A stretch of 21,743 nt of DNA from JANRKF01 sp964518725 (GTDB lineage: Bacteria > Pseudomonadota > Alphaproteobacteria > Rickettsiales > SXRF01). Made by a program: the position numbers and the translations under genes. Where the stretch lies: the NCBI GenBank assembly GCA_964518725.1, contig CAZFKP010000031.1, forward strand, positions 1-21,743, written 5' to 3'. Positions 14,131-21,743 of the stretch are shown piece by piece. The notes beneath the pieces are model-generated. The model made no database searches, was not told the origin of the DNA, and saw only the letters and a list, made by a program, of their open reading frames with translations. The first letter of the stretch is position 1. Each line of letters starts with the position of its first letter.

Positions 14131-15270
14131 ATGACCTGGATCATTGTCCTCTCGCTCGTTACCGCCCTGCTCTTCACCCTGCCACTGGTGCCGGGTTTGA
14201 TTGAACTTATTCGCCCAACCGATGTTAAGCCGCTCCGAGTGTCTCAGGATTACGATAGCAACCCGATGCACTTCGCCGACGGGTTTCGCGATTATATCCG
14301 CACCAACTTCCGCGATATCCACAGCACGCAGAACCATAATGGCCGCCTGATCGACGATACGCGCTACCAGCTTGTCGGCGAGAAAGGTATACCCAACCTC
14401 GACGCCACCAACATCACCACCAAGCTGTTGCTCTCCGCCCACCCGCTCACCCTGCCCGCCGGTGAATTGTTTGAATCCGAAATTTATGGGCGCCAGAGCA
14501 TCATGACCGGCGAACGCAGCCATTTCCGCGCCATCATGGCCGACGATACGCTAATGCTGCGCGAACACAGCACTGTGCTGCGCTGGGCGCATAGCGAAGG
14601 TGAAATGGTGGTAGGCCGCCACACGAAATTATTTGGCCGCGCCACCTCGCGCCATAGCATCATCCTCGGCGACGGCGTGCATTTCGAGCGCCTGCACGCC
14701 CCGAAGATCATGACGACCGTCACCAAGAATCCCCGCGTTGCCGCACCTGTCGCCCTGGCCACACTCAACACGCTGCCGGACGTGAAAGTACAATCCGGTC
14801 GCCGCTGGGTGCTGAACGGACATCTCGACTTCCCAGCCAACAACCTCTTTGACGGCGACATTGTCACCGGCACTACCGCTACCATCGGCAGCCATGCCCA
14901 CATCAAAGGCAGCGTGAAATGCAACGCCGGCGACGATATCGCCTATCACCTGCATACGAGCGGTGTGCCGACCCGCACCACACGGAAAATGGCGCGCTGC
15001 GAAATTGGCACCCACGTCCGCATTGACGGCAGCCTCGTCAGTTCCCACGATCTGATTATCGGCGAACATTGCCGCATCTTTGGCCCAGTCATCGCCGAAG
15101 GGCTCCTGATTATCGGCGCCGGAACCATCATCGGCTCGCCAGAGTGCCCGACCACCGTGACAGCACCACGCATCATCGTCGAAAGTGGTTGTGTGATTTA
15201 CGGCACGCTGTGGGCAACCGAAAGCGGTCTTGTCCGCCCGGCACAACACCCCGATGAGGCTGTCGCATGA
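14131..15270 (+). CDS. Membrane-anchored beta-helix (bactofilin-like) protein
   Basis: A 379-residue protein with an N-terminal membrane helix (MTWIIVLSLVTALLFTLPLV) and a long repetitive region (about 115-365) in which short strands with alternating Gly, Ile/Val and polar residues recur (HSIILGDGVHFERL, GTTATIGSHAHIKGSV, CEIGTHVRIDGSLV, HDLIIGEHCRIFGPV, LLIIGAGTIIG). This is the pattern of bactofilin-type or hexapeptide-like beta-helices. Bactofilins polymerise and place cell-envelope enzymes; here a TM anchor is fused and the repeats are split into two blocks by a linker. TAGGA 6 nt before the ATG supports 14131; the frame extends 13 codons further upstream into the synthase gene. Its final four bases overlap the next ATG. 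A scaffold for the synthase complex is my inference. A catalytic beta-helix enzyme is the main alternative. Confidence 0.7.
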   Translation: MTWIIVLSLVTALLFTLPLVPGLIELIRPTDVKPLRVSQDYDSNPMHFADGFRDYIRTNFRDIHSTQNHNGRLIDDTRYQLVGEKGIPNLDATNITTKLLLSAHPLTLPAGELFESEIYGRQSIMTGERSHFRAIMADDTLMLREHSTVLRWAHSEGEMVVGRHTKLFGRATSRHSIILGDGVHFERLHAPKIMTTVTKNPRVAAPVALATLNTLPDVKVQSGRRWVLNGHLDFPANNLFDGDIVTGTTATIGSHAHIKGSVKCNAGDDIAYHLHTSGVPTRTTRKMARCEIGTHVRIDGSLVSSHDLIIGEHCRIFGPVIAEGLLIIGAGTIIGSPECPTTVTAPRIIVESGCVIYGTLWATESGLVRPAQHPDEAVA

Positions 15271-16277
15271 AACACACCATCGCCGCCGCCCTCCTGATGC
15301 TGACCGCCGCGAGCCCACTTGCAGCGGCGCCGTTTACGCTGGGTGATGGGTATGTGCAGGCAGATGGTGCAATCCTCACCTATCCGAACAACCAAAGTTT
15401 CATCGACCCGTATTTTCCGACCAAAGCACTGCTGGTAGCCAGCGATAATGGCCTGAACAACACCCACCTCACCCACGGCTGGATCAACTGGCTGCTGGCA
15501 CGCCAGGAAAACGATGGGCTGTTTTCGCGCTTCTGCTACGACGAGGATCAAAAGGCTCATATGGCCTGCCTTGTCGCCGATGCTGACGATTCGATGATGG
15601 CGATGTGGATCGAAATCCTTTACCGCACCGCGCCCAGCAGCGGGATGCCCGGCGCATGGAAAGCAAGCGCCGCTAAAGCCCTCGCCCAGCTCGATGCGCT
15701 GTATGATACGCAGTCCGGCGTCTATTTTATTTCCAAGGCGATGCCGGTCGGCCTGCTGATGGACAACATTGAAATCTATGCCGCACTCACACGTGCCGGC
15801 AAGGAAGCCAAGCGCCTTGGGGATAAAAATAAAGCGGCAGAACTGAATCTACGCGCCGCCCGCCTGAAAATCGGCATCCTGAAAACCTTCTGGGACAACG
15901 ATGCCCAGCGATTTAAAATATCAACCCAAACCCGCCCGGAAGAAGGTTTCTACCCCGATGATGTGGCGCAAATTATCCCGATGTTACACGGCTTCGACGC
16001 CCAAGCCAGCGGCTCGGATGACCATTTTTACAGCGCATGGATGGATCGCTACCGCCATGCATGGTTTGAACTGATCGGCAAAGATTATCCATGGGGACTC
16101 GTCGCCGTGGTCGCTACCCAGCGCAAGGATCTGGCAACGGCCGGATGCTGGGTGCAGCAGGTGGCTCCGCACCGCCATGGCGGCACGTGGGACGTCGTCG
16201 ATGAAGCAGCGTTCCAGGCCGTCGAATCAAAATTACCACCGGCAAGCGCATACACATGCGCGGGAGTGCTGTCATGA
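15267..16277 (+). CDS. Exported helical-barrel glycan hydrolase-like protein
   Basis: A 336-residue protein with a Sec signal peptide (MKHTIAAALLMLTAASPLAA, cleavage before APF), so it is periplasmic or secreted. The mature part is almost all alpha-helical with repeated hairpin-like segments and aromatic/acidic patches (INWLLARQENDGLFSRFCYD, then ADADDSMMAMWIEILYR, FWDNDAQRF, EGFYPDDVAQIIPML). This suggests a six-hairpin (alpha/alpha) barrel as in GH8-type glycan hydrolases. Acidic residues in the DADDS and EGFYPDD stretches are candidates for catalysis, but I cannot match a specific family. Its ATG overlaps the previous stop (ATGA) and its own TGA overlaps the next ATG, so it is translationally coupled on both sides. 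Synthase operons commonly carry such a hydrolase (for example BcsZ), which trims or edits the polymer. That role is inferred. Confidence 0.7.
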   Translation: MKHTIAAALLMLTAASPLAAAPFTLGDGYVQADGAILTYPNNQSFIDPYFPTKALLVASDNGLNNTHLTHGWINWLLARQENDGLFSRFCYDEDQKAHMACLVADADDSMMAMWIEILYRTAPSSGMPGAWKASAAKALAQLDALYDTQSGVYFISKAMPVGLLMDNIEIYAALTRAGKEAKRLGDKNKAAELNLRAARLKIGILKTFWDNDAQRFKISTQTRPEEGFYPDDVAQIIPMLHGFDAQASGSDDHFYSAWMDRYRHAWFELIGKDYPWGLVAVVATQRKDLATAGCWVQQVAPHRHGGTWDVVDEAAFQAVESKLPPASAYTCAGVLS

Positions 16278-17479
16278 AGAATCTTGCCTCACAGGCTACC
16301 ATCCTGCTGTCGATGGGCACCCGCCCGGAAATCATCAAAATGGCGCCCATCTATCTGGAGCTGAAACAACGCGGCGCCGATGTGCGCCTGCTGCATACCG
16401 GCCAGCACAGCGACATGGCCAAGATGCTCTATGAAATTTTCGGCATCACGCCCGACTACCACATCAACCTGAAACGCGATGAGCCGAACCCAAACGATGC
16501 CAGCGCCAAACCCAGCGATCTTGCCGATTTGAGCAGCGCCCTGCTGCTTGAATGCTCGAAGCTGCTGGCGGAGGTGAATCCCTACATGGTGCTGGTGCAC
16601 GGCGATACGAGCAGCGCGCTGATGATGACGCTTGCCGCCTATTACCATAAATGCAAAATCGTGCATATTGAAGCCGGCCTGCGTTCGTATGATGAATACC
16701 ACCCGTTCCCGGAAGAAAAAAACCGGGTGCTGATCGGCCAGCTGGCGCATTTGCATTTCGCACCCACTGCCCGCGCGCGCGGCAACCTGTTGCGCGAAGG
16801 CGTGACGGAAACCAACATCCATGTTGTCGGCAATACCATCGTCAAGGCAACCCAACTCGGTGCCGAGTTGCTGGAGACGCACCGCAAGCGCCATCCTTCA
16901 AGCACGCCCGACCTGATCGACAAGCTGTCCGCCCGCAAGGACGGCATGCGGATGCTGCTCGTTACTTCACACCGCCGCGAGAATCATGAGCATGGCATCC
17001 GCGCCATCGCCGCCGCCGCCACCGAACTGCTCACCCGCAACAAGGACATGCTGATTGTATGGCCTATTCACCCGAATCCAAAAGTCATCGGCATCGTCGA
17101 GAGCGAACTACAACACCTCGCGCCTGAACTCGCCGACCGCCTCTACCTCACCCGCCCGCTCAATTACCCTGTGCTACTGTGGGTACTCGAACATTCATGG
17201 GTAGTGCTCACTGATTCCGGCGGCATCCAGGAGGAGGCGGTGTCGCTCGGCACTCCGGTGCTCGTCCTCCGCAAGACCACCGAACGTCAGGAGCTGATCG
17301 AATCAGGTGCGGCTGCGCTGGTCGGCGCCGACAAGGACAAAATACTTTCCGCCATCAAAGCCCTTTCGGAGAATCCGGGGCAATATACCGCGATGTGCAA
17401 CGCCCCGAACCCGTTCGGCGACAGCGATGTCGTGCACCGCATCTGCAATATTTTACTGGGAGTGGATTATCATGAGTAA
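16274..17479 (+). CDS. wecB: UDP-N-acetylglucosamine 2-epimerase
   Basis: Cytoplasmic, non-hydrolysing epimerase interconverting UDP-GlcNAc and UDP-ManNAc, supplying ManNAc-type precursor for surface glycans. At 401 residues it is slightly longer than the usual 370-380. Motifs are complete: MGTRPEIIKMAP (15-25), HTGQH (41-45), VHGDTSSA, HIEAGLRSYDEYHPFPEEKNR, TSHRREN with the active-site region His, and the C-terminal UDP-binding LTDSGGIQEEAVSLGTPVLV with TERQE. The ATG at 16274 overlaps the preceding TGA and has GGGAG upstream; an extension to 16256 would lie inside the preceding gene. The next gene overlaps its end by 8 nt. Its presence in the synthase operon suggests the polymer contains ManNAc or a derivative. 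Confidence 0.95.
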   Translation: MKNLASQATILLSMGTRPEIIKMAPIYLELKQRGADVRLLHTGQHSDMAKMLYEIFGITPDYHINLKRDEPNPNDASAKPSDLADLSSALLLECSKLLAEVNPYMVLVHGDTSSALMMTLAAYYHKCKIVHIEAGLRSYDEYHPFPEEKNRVLIGQLAHLHFAPTARARGNLLREGVTETNIHVVGNTIVKATQLGAELLETHRKRHPSSTPDLIDKLSARKDGMRMLLVTSHRRENHEHGIRAIAAAATELLTRNKDMLIVWPIHPNPKVIGIVESELQHLAPELADRLYLTRPLNYPVLLWVLEHSWVVLTDSGGIQEEAVSLGTPVLVLRKTTERQELIESGAAALVGADKDKILSAIKALSENPGQYTAMCNAPNPFGDSDVVHRICNILLGVDYHE

Positions 17480-18443
17480 CCTGTCACGGCTGGCATTGTT
17501 GAGCAGTGTGTGCGCCAGTGTATTCGCAACCGATGTCTGCGCCGCCCAGCCGCAACCCGCCATCCAGAGCAACATGGTGATGCTGCCGCTCGACCTGCCG
17601 CTGGAACCCACTCCGCCGGCCACGGCTGCGCCGCAAGCTTCCCCGGATAATATGGTAGTGGTCGAAGATAACATGGTGGTGGTGCCGGAAATCAATGATG
17701 CCGATATCATCAACAAAGTCTATGTGCCGATCACCGGTCCCAACTATGTGGAAGCCGGGGTCAATTACCACAATGTCAGCAACAACCAGGGCAACTGGTC
17801 GGGACAATTTATCGCCGGGCAAGTACAAACTGACCCGTGGAACCGCTGGAACGCCCAGCTCCAGCACCAGAAAGCGTTCCATGATGAAGGGTATCTGGTC
17901 GCCGTCGGCAACACCCATACGTTCGATGAAGAATGGTTTTCAAATGTCGGTATCGCACTGGGCACCAACGCCAACTTCCTATCGCGTTTCCGCGCCGACG
18001 CCGCCATCAACCGCCGCTGGCCGGGCATGCAGAACCTCGTGACCACCGCGGGACTCAGCTACTCCCGCGCCGAAAACACCTATTCGAGCACCGGGCTGCT
18101 GCTTGGCGCCAGCTACTATTTCAACGCCCCATGGGTGATTCAGGGCGGCGTACGCCTCGACCGCAGCGATCCCGGCAGTGTCTATGGCTATTCCACCTTC
18201 GGCGCCGTCACTTACGGCTACCAGAAACGCTTCTTCCTGACCGCCACCGCCGGATATGGTCGCGAGGCTTACCAACTGCTCGGCGCAGGCGCCGTAGTCA
18301 ATGAATTCAACAGCCATAATTTTGGGCTGAACTGGCGCCAGTGGATCGGCGAAGACTGGGGCTTCAACCTTGGCAGCGAATATTACACCAACCCGGCCTA
18401 CCACCGCACGGGTGGCACGTTCAGCATCTTCAAGGAGTTCTAG
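17472..18443 (+). CDS. YaiO-family outer-membrane beta-barrel protein
   Basis: A 323-residue outer-membrane protein. A signal peptide (MSNLSRLALLSSVCASVFA, cleavage near CAA) is followed by a Pro/Met-rich linker with a repeated DNMVVV motif (about residues 57-75). From about residue 85 come alternating amphipathic strands rich in Tyr, Gly and Asn (GVNYHNVSNNQGNW, GLSYSRAENTYSSTGLLLGA, TLTAT-type turns), ending in the terminal Phe typical of barrels (FSIFKEF). The layout and ending agree with the YaiO family; in E. coli yaiO sits beside the GT2 gene yaiP. It starts inside the end of the epimerase gene (8-nt overlap) and GGAG precedes the ATG. It probably serves as the outer-membrane passage for the polymer. 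No TPR domain is present, unlike PgaA or BcsC. Confidence 0.85.
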   Translation: MSNLSRLALLSSVCASVFATDVCAAQPQPAIQSNMVMLPLDLPLEPTPPATAAPQASPDNMVVVEDNMVVVPEINDADIINKVYVPITGPNYVEAGVNYHNVSNNQGNWSGQFIAGQVQTDPWNRWNAQLQHQKAFHDEGYLVAVGNTHTFDEEWFSNVGIALGTNANFLSRFRADAAINRRWPGMQNLVTTAGLSYSRAENTYSSTGLLLGASYYFNAPWVIQGGVRLDRSDPGSVYGYSTFGAVTYGYQKRFFLTATAGYGREAYQLLGAGAVVNEFNSHNFGLNWRQWIGEDWGFNLGSEYYTNPAYHRTGGTFSIFKEF

Positions 18444-18445
18444 GC

Positions 18446-19258
18446 ATGAACAAAGAGCCACAACTCAAACGCTTCACAAGCCTGCGCTATAGCAACACCA
18501 AGGGCAATATCATCCCGATGCACCACGCATTCCTGACGGTGCAGATGCCAGGATCGGCGCGGATCACCGCCTTCGTACTGCCACTCATATTCCTGGCACT
18601 GATATGGTTATTCCTCCCGGTCATTATTGCCGGCTGGGGCGGCATCCTCGCTTTCTGGACAGATCGCATTTACAGCGGCAACATCGGGCATGAAGAAGCG
18701 CGCATCCTTGGCCGGCACCTCACCATTCCCTATCCGATGCTGGATGCCGAAACCCCGTCATCGTCGATGGTTTACTGGAATCTGGTGATTTGCGCCGTGG
18801 CGTTTGTCCTCAGTTTCCTGATGCCGTCGCGCATTGCCCCGCTCACCTACCTGACACGGGCGGCGCTCCTGATCCAATCCACCGCCTCGATTGACCGCCT
18901 CATCTCGCCGGATTTCTTCCCGTACACGCTGAAGCTGTATATGACCGACACGCTGTCCCTGTGTGTGTACCTGGTGTTCCTGCTGCCGGCGGTGCTCGGG
19001 TTCGTATATTACATTTTCGATTTCGGACTATGGCGCAAACTGGTGCTTACCATATTGATGCTTGCCTACTATTTCATTGCTATCCCCTGCCAGTACATGC
19101 TGCATGCCGTCATCATCCATGAGGGCACGCTGCTGTTCCTGCCGCTCATGTACCTGCTGTTCGGGACATTGCTCGACGTCCTCATGTTTGTGAGCATTTA
19201 CGCGTTCGGCATGAGCTGGCGCAGCAGCCTTAAATCCATGCAAGGGCGGGGCTTGTAA
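18446..19258 (+). CDS. Polytopic membrane protein of the polysaccharide operon
   Basis: Unrecognised, 270 residues, 2 nt after the YaiO stop with AAGGAG upstream of the ATG. A polar N-terminus of about 35 residues is followed by about six hydrophobic segments: near 38-62 (AFVLPLIFLALIWLFLPVII), 108-128, a weaker one near 135-150, then about 170-192, 195-217 and 228-255. Between the first two lies a conserved-looking loop (ARILGRHLTIPYPMLDAETP). There are no catalytic motifs. Position and topology fit an accessory of the synthase, comparable in role to PgaD or BcsB-type partners but not similar enough in sequence for me to claim homology. Confidence 0.75.
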   Translation: MNKEPQLKRFTSLRYSNTKGNIIPMHHAFLTVQMPGSARITAFVLPLIFLALIWLFLPVIIAGWGGILAFWTDRIYSGNIGHEEARILGRHLTIPYPMLDAETPSSSMVYWNLVICAVAFVLSFLMPSRIAPLTYLTRAALLIQSTASIDRLISPDFFPYTLKLYMTDTLSLCVYLVFLLPAVLGFVYYIFDFGLWRKLVLTILMLAYYFIAIPCQYMLHAVIIHEGTLLFLPLMYLLFGTLLDVLMFVSIYAFGMSWRSSLKSMQGRGL

Positions 19259-19287
19259 TTTTTGCCACGCCAATATACAGGTAGAGC

Positions 19288-20034
19288 ATGGCAAAGAGGG
19301 ACGATAAAAAATATTACGCCTATGTCGAGCATGAGACCGTGCAGGCCATGCTCCACTCGCTGTTCCGTTTTCAAACCGCGATGCAGGCGCAGCTTGTCAG
19401 CAACCGCTTTGCCGATGAGGTGATCCTTTCGCCCAAGATGCGCGACCCCAAGGATCGGGCGGCGCTATTCCTGTGGGTGCGCGGCCTGGATGTTACCGAA
19501 GACCAGCAAAAGCTCGGCTACCTCGGTAACTACGCCAAGATTTCCCTGCTGAAATTACCCAACGGCAAATGGACGCTGAACATGGTGCGGGTCGATATCC
19601 CGCTGGTCAAGCATCCGCTGCGTGTGAAAGTATCGCGGCGCTACCCCAACTCCGGGCATCCGGTGCTTCGCAGCGCGGCACGCGGTAAAACCTATTCGAC
19701 GATGCAATCCGCATTTGATGCGCTGATGAAAATGCATGAGGAATTCCCGGAAGTCAGCATCCCCGGCGTCAACCGCCTGAAAATCATGACCTACCGGAAG
19801 GCAGAGAAAGGCGTAAGCCCCATCCAACGGCTGGAGCTTTCCGTCGTCAAGCGCGATGAGGGGAAATACGTCATCGATGTGAAAATCGTCGGTAGCAACG
19901 GGATTACCCGGCCAGCCTCGGCGCCACCACTCCCCGATGCGATTGTCAAGGCAACCAAAGAAAAACCGTCTCCCGAAGCGGCGGGGTTCTATACCGAAAT
20001 GGTCACCAAACGCCGCAAGAAGAAAAAGAAATAG
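19288..20034 (+). CDS. Hypothetical basic protein with poly-Lys tail
   Basis: Unrecognised, 248 residues, cytoplasmic (no signal or TM). The N-terminal part is helical (YVEHETVQAMLHSLFRFQTA), the middle mixed with strands (KISLLKLPNGKWTLNMVRVD), and the C-terminus ends in the strongly basic RRKKKKK. The high Lys/Arg content would allow binding to nucleic acid or to an acidic polymer or membrane surface. It lies 29 nt after the membrane protein with AGGTAGAG before its ATG and no terminator between, so it is probably the last gene of the polysaccharide transcript. Its TAG lies in the stem of the terminator at 20030-20060. Confidence 0.7.
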   Translation: MAKRDDKKYYAYVEHETVQAMLHSLFRFQTAMQAQLVSNRFADEVILSPKMRDPKDRAALFLWVRGLDVTEDQQKLGYLGNYAKISLLKLPNGKWTLNMVRVDIPLVKHPLRVKVSRRYPNSGHPVLRSAARGKTYSTMQSAFDALMKMHEEFPEVSIPGVNRLKIMTYRKAEKGVSPIQRLELSVVKRDEGKYVIDVKIVGSNGITRPASAPPLPDAIVKATKEKPSPEAAGFYTEMVTKRRKKKKK

Positions 20035-20060
20035 CCCCAAGGCACATGCCCGGGGCTATT
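20030..20060. terminator. Convergent terminator hairpin
   Basis: AATAGCCCC and GGGGCTATT form a perfect 9-bp stem around a 13-nt loop between two convergent genes. On the minus strand it is followed by TTTCTTTTTC, a good T-rich end for the 20541 gene. On the plus strand the T-run is poor. Confidence 0.7.
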
Positions 20061-20088
20061 ACATTTCGGCGATTAAAAACCTACTATA

Positions 20089-20541
20089 TTATTGTTGCGG
20101 CGCTGCAGGTTGGGCAGCAGCAGCGGGGGCTTCTACCGGAACTTCCGGTGCTGCCGGTGCTGCCGCAGGCGTTTCTGCTACCGGCGCAGACTCTGCTTTA
20201 GGTGCAGGTTCAGCAGCTGCAGGTTCAGCCGATTTGAATGCCGGTGCATCTTCGTTATCCACTACTTTTGCACGCACACAGAGGAAATCCGGTTTGTTTT
20301 CACCCGCCTTCACATCCATGCTGCAATATTCCACGGCACCGGTGCGGCGATCGAGCTTCCAGAACGCCCATGAATCACCACCGCCCGCAGGCTGGATTTT
20401 GGACATTTCATACCGTGCACGATCAAAATTGTTGTACACCCAATATTCCACCGCCCAGTACAGGAACAAGCAGCCGATCACGAACAGGATGATGGTCAGC
20501 AGCGCGCCGGAGAAACTTTTGGTTTTGCTTTCAGTAGTCAT
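20089..20541 (-). CDS. Single-pass membrane protein with Ala/Pro tail
   Basis: Unrecognised, 150 residues. A short polar N-terminus, one TM helix (about 13-34, LLTIILFVIGCLFLYWAVEY), then a compact domain of about 65 residues with two cysteines (VEYCSMDV and FLCVRAKV) and the stretch WAFWKLDRRTGAVEYC. A low-complexity Ala/Pro/Glu tail fills the last third. With few charges before the TM and a polar domain after it, the domain is probably periplasmic; the two Cys could pair. AGAGGTGA about 5 nt before the ATG supports the start. It converges on the 19288 gene and shares the terminator at 20030-20060. Confidence 0.75.
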   Translation of the reverse strand: MTTESKTKSFSGALLTIILFVIGCLFLYWAVEYWVYNNFDRARYEMSKIQPAGGGDSWAFWKLDRRTGAVEYCSMDVKAGENKPDFLCVRAKVVDNEDAPAFKSAEPAAAEPAPKAESAPVAETPAAAPAAPEVPVEAPAAAAQPAAPQQ

Positions 20542-20667
20542 TGATTCACCTCTTTTTTTGGATTGCCTGAACCTATCGCACTTTCAAATTGAAGACAAGA
20601 AGAAATTTACAAAATATGAATATTCATCAATATTGGTGAATAAAATTAACTATTTATAGGGGAAATA

Positions 20668-21020
<353 letters not shown>

Positions 21021-21026
21021 AGGCGG

Positions 21027-21056
21027 CTTATAACGCTGTTTACCCGAATAGTCCAA
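21027..21056 (-). promoter_or_regulatory. rnpB promoter
   Basis: Minus strand TTGGAC (21056-21051), 18 bp, TATAAG (21032-21027), ending 6 nt before the first base of the RNA. The -10 is good, the -35 weak. Confidence 0.6.
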
Positions 21057-21058
21057 AT

Positions 21059-21088
21059 AAAAAAGGCAGCCAAAAGGCTGCCTTTTTT
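21059..21088. terminator. Bidirectional intrinsic terminator
   Basis: AAAAAAGGCAGCC-AAAA-GGCTGCCTTTTTT, perfect 13-bp arms. It follows the minus-strand gene ending at 21113 and insulates it from the rnpB promoter. Confidence 0.9.
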
Positions 21089-21112
21089 ATGGATTGTTGG
21101 TATCAGGCAGGT

Positions 21113-21743
21113 TTATTTTGCTGCCACCCGACCGTTATTAAGCCCAAGGCTCTTGAACGCATCCCCAGAGAGTACAATAGTACTATTCCCACCAACACTA
21201 CCCGGATACAGCTGGACGTGATCATGTGGCGTGGGATTATCCATATCTGCTGTTGGAATGTTAAAGCGCCCCCCATGGTCTTGAAACACCACGCGAGTTA
21301 CATTCAAACGATCCGTCGGTAAATCCGCCGTGTAAAACCTACCATCTTCCCTCGGAGCCGGCTTCCATTCCAATTGCTGGAGCGTATTCACTACGTCACG
21401 CGCTGAACGCGGCAACGCACTGATGTCGATTGCTTCCGTGGGGCTGCTGTGTGCCCAGCCTGGGCGCACGCGAGTCTCGGGGAGCGTTTCCAAATCCAGC
21501 CCTAATTCAAGTTTAGCAACTTCATCCGCGGTAAGGCGAACCTCCAGGCCACTAGCGCCTTTTGGTTTCTCACCCGGAACGGTCTGAACCACACTGGTGT
21601 GTGGTGGATGAGCGATCCCAAATTCACATGCCGCTAGGCGGAAAAGATCGTCAATCTCTGCTGAAACCTGCGTTGGTACAGGGGCAACAGCGAGCCCATC
21701 ACGTTGCGCCCAGGAAAGTTCGGAAAGCTTTGCAACCAGCGAT
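21113..21743 (-). CDS. Hypothetical protein, 5' end outside the window
   Basis: Unrecognised. The frame stays open from the stop at 21113 to the right edge, giving 209 visible residues, so the true start lies outside; the GTG at 21592 is an internal codon. The visible part has a helical segment with SAEIDDLFRLAACEFGIAHP, a polar linker, a helix (ADEVAKLELGLDLETLPETR), and a C-terminal segment with TRVVFQDHGGRFNI, then HDHVQLYPGSVGGNSTIVLS. No signature is recognised. It ends 25 nt before the terminator at 21059-21088. Confidence 0.65.
   Translation of the reverse strand, partial: SLVAKLSELSWAQRDGLAVAPVPTQVSAEIDDLFRLAACEFGIAHPPHTSVVQTVPGEKPKGASGLEVRLTADEVAKLELGLDLETLPETRVRPGWAHSSPTEAIDISALPRSARDVVNTLQQLEWKPAPREDGRFYTADLPTDRLNVTRVVFQDHGGRFNIPTADMDNPTPHDHVQLYPGSVGGNSTIVLSGDAFKSLGLNNGRVAAK

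Noticed and set aside
14629..15318. Minus-strand 229-codon frame over the beta-helix gene
   Set aside because: It is a shadow. The plus-strand gene is part of an overlapping operon with ribosome sites and family matches around it.
20640..20660. AAATAGTTAAT on the minus strand, similar to the twin promoter module
   Set aside because: Only 11 bases match, the TTGACA is missing, and it lies in AT-rich sequence after the end of rnpB, so chance is likely.

Overview
The window reads as a chromosomal segment of a moderately GC-rich Gram-negative bacterium, most likely an alphaproteobacterium. The evidence is outer-membrane and twin-arginine export genes, a type A RNase P RNA, and many GTCATTGCGAG / GCAATCCATCT palindromic interspersed repeats. 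I cannot name a genus.

Left arm (1-3749): a minus-strand set of five genes. From upstream to downstream these are a helical protein (3581), a glycine-zipper protein (2794), a second glycine-zipper protein with a histidine-rich stretch (2190), a small one-TM protein (1458) and an alpha/beta hydrolase cut by the window edge (1026). The first three each have their own promoter. All three promoters carry the same 18-bp box directly abutting the -35 hexamer, with exactly 17 bp to the -10. The box resembles a Pho box (two TCAT/TCAC half-sites 11 bp apart).

Middle (3750-11349): a chemoreceptor; a minus-strand Ppx/GppA exopolyphosphatase; a small Tat-exported protein whose upstream region holds a fourth and more canonical Pho-like box; a secreted protein with a charged Lys/Glu/Pro tail, preceded by a chain of hairpins and bracketed by palindromic repeats like a foreign cassette; and a second, larger Tat-exported protein of unknown function on the minus strand.

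Right arm (11350-20034): a plus-strand exopolysaccharide cluster. It encodes a membrane O-acyltransferase, a processive GT2 polysaccharide synthase, a membrane-anchored beta-helix (bactofilin-like) protein, an exported helical-barrel hydrolase-like protein, UDP-GlcNAc 2-epimerase, a YaiO-type outer-membrane barrel, a polytopic membrane protein and a basic protein. The genes from the synthase onward overlap or nearly touch. Together they could supply precursor (epimerase), polymerise (GT2), modify (acyltransferase, hydrolase) and export (YaiO barrel) a glycan. No TPR scaffold and no PilZ domain is visible.

End (20035-21743): a convergent terminator, a one-TM minus-strand protein with an Ala/Pro tail, rnpB on the minus strand, a strong bidirectional terminator, and the 3' part of an unrecognised minus-strand gene running off the window.
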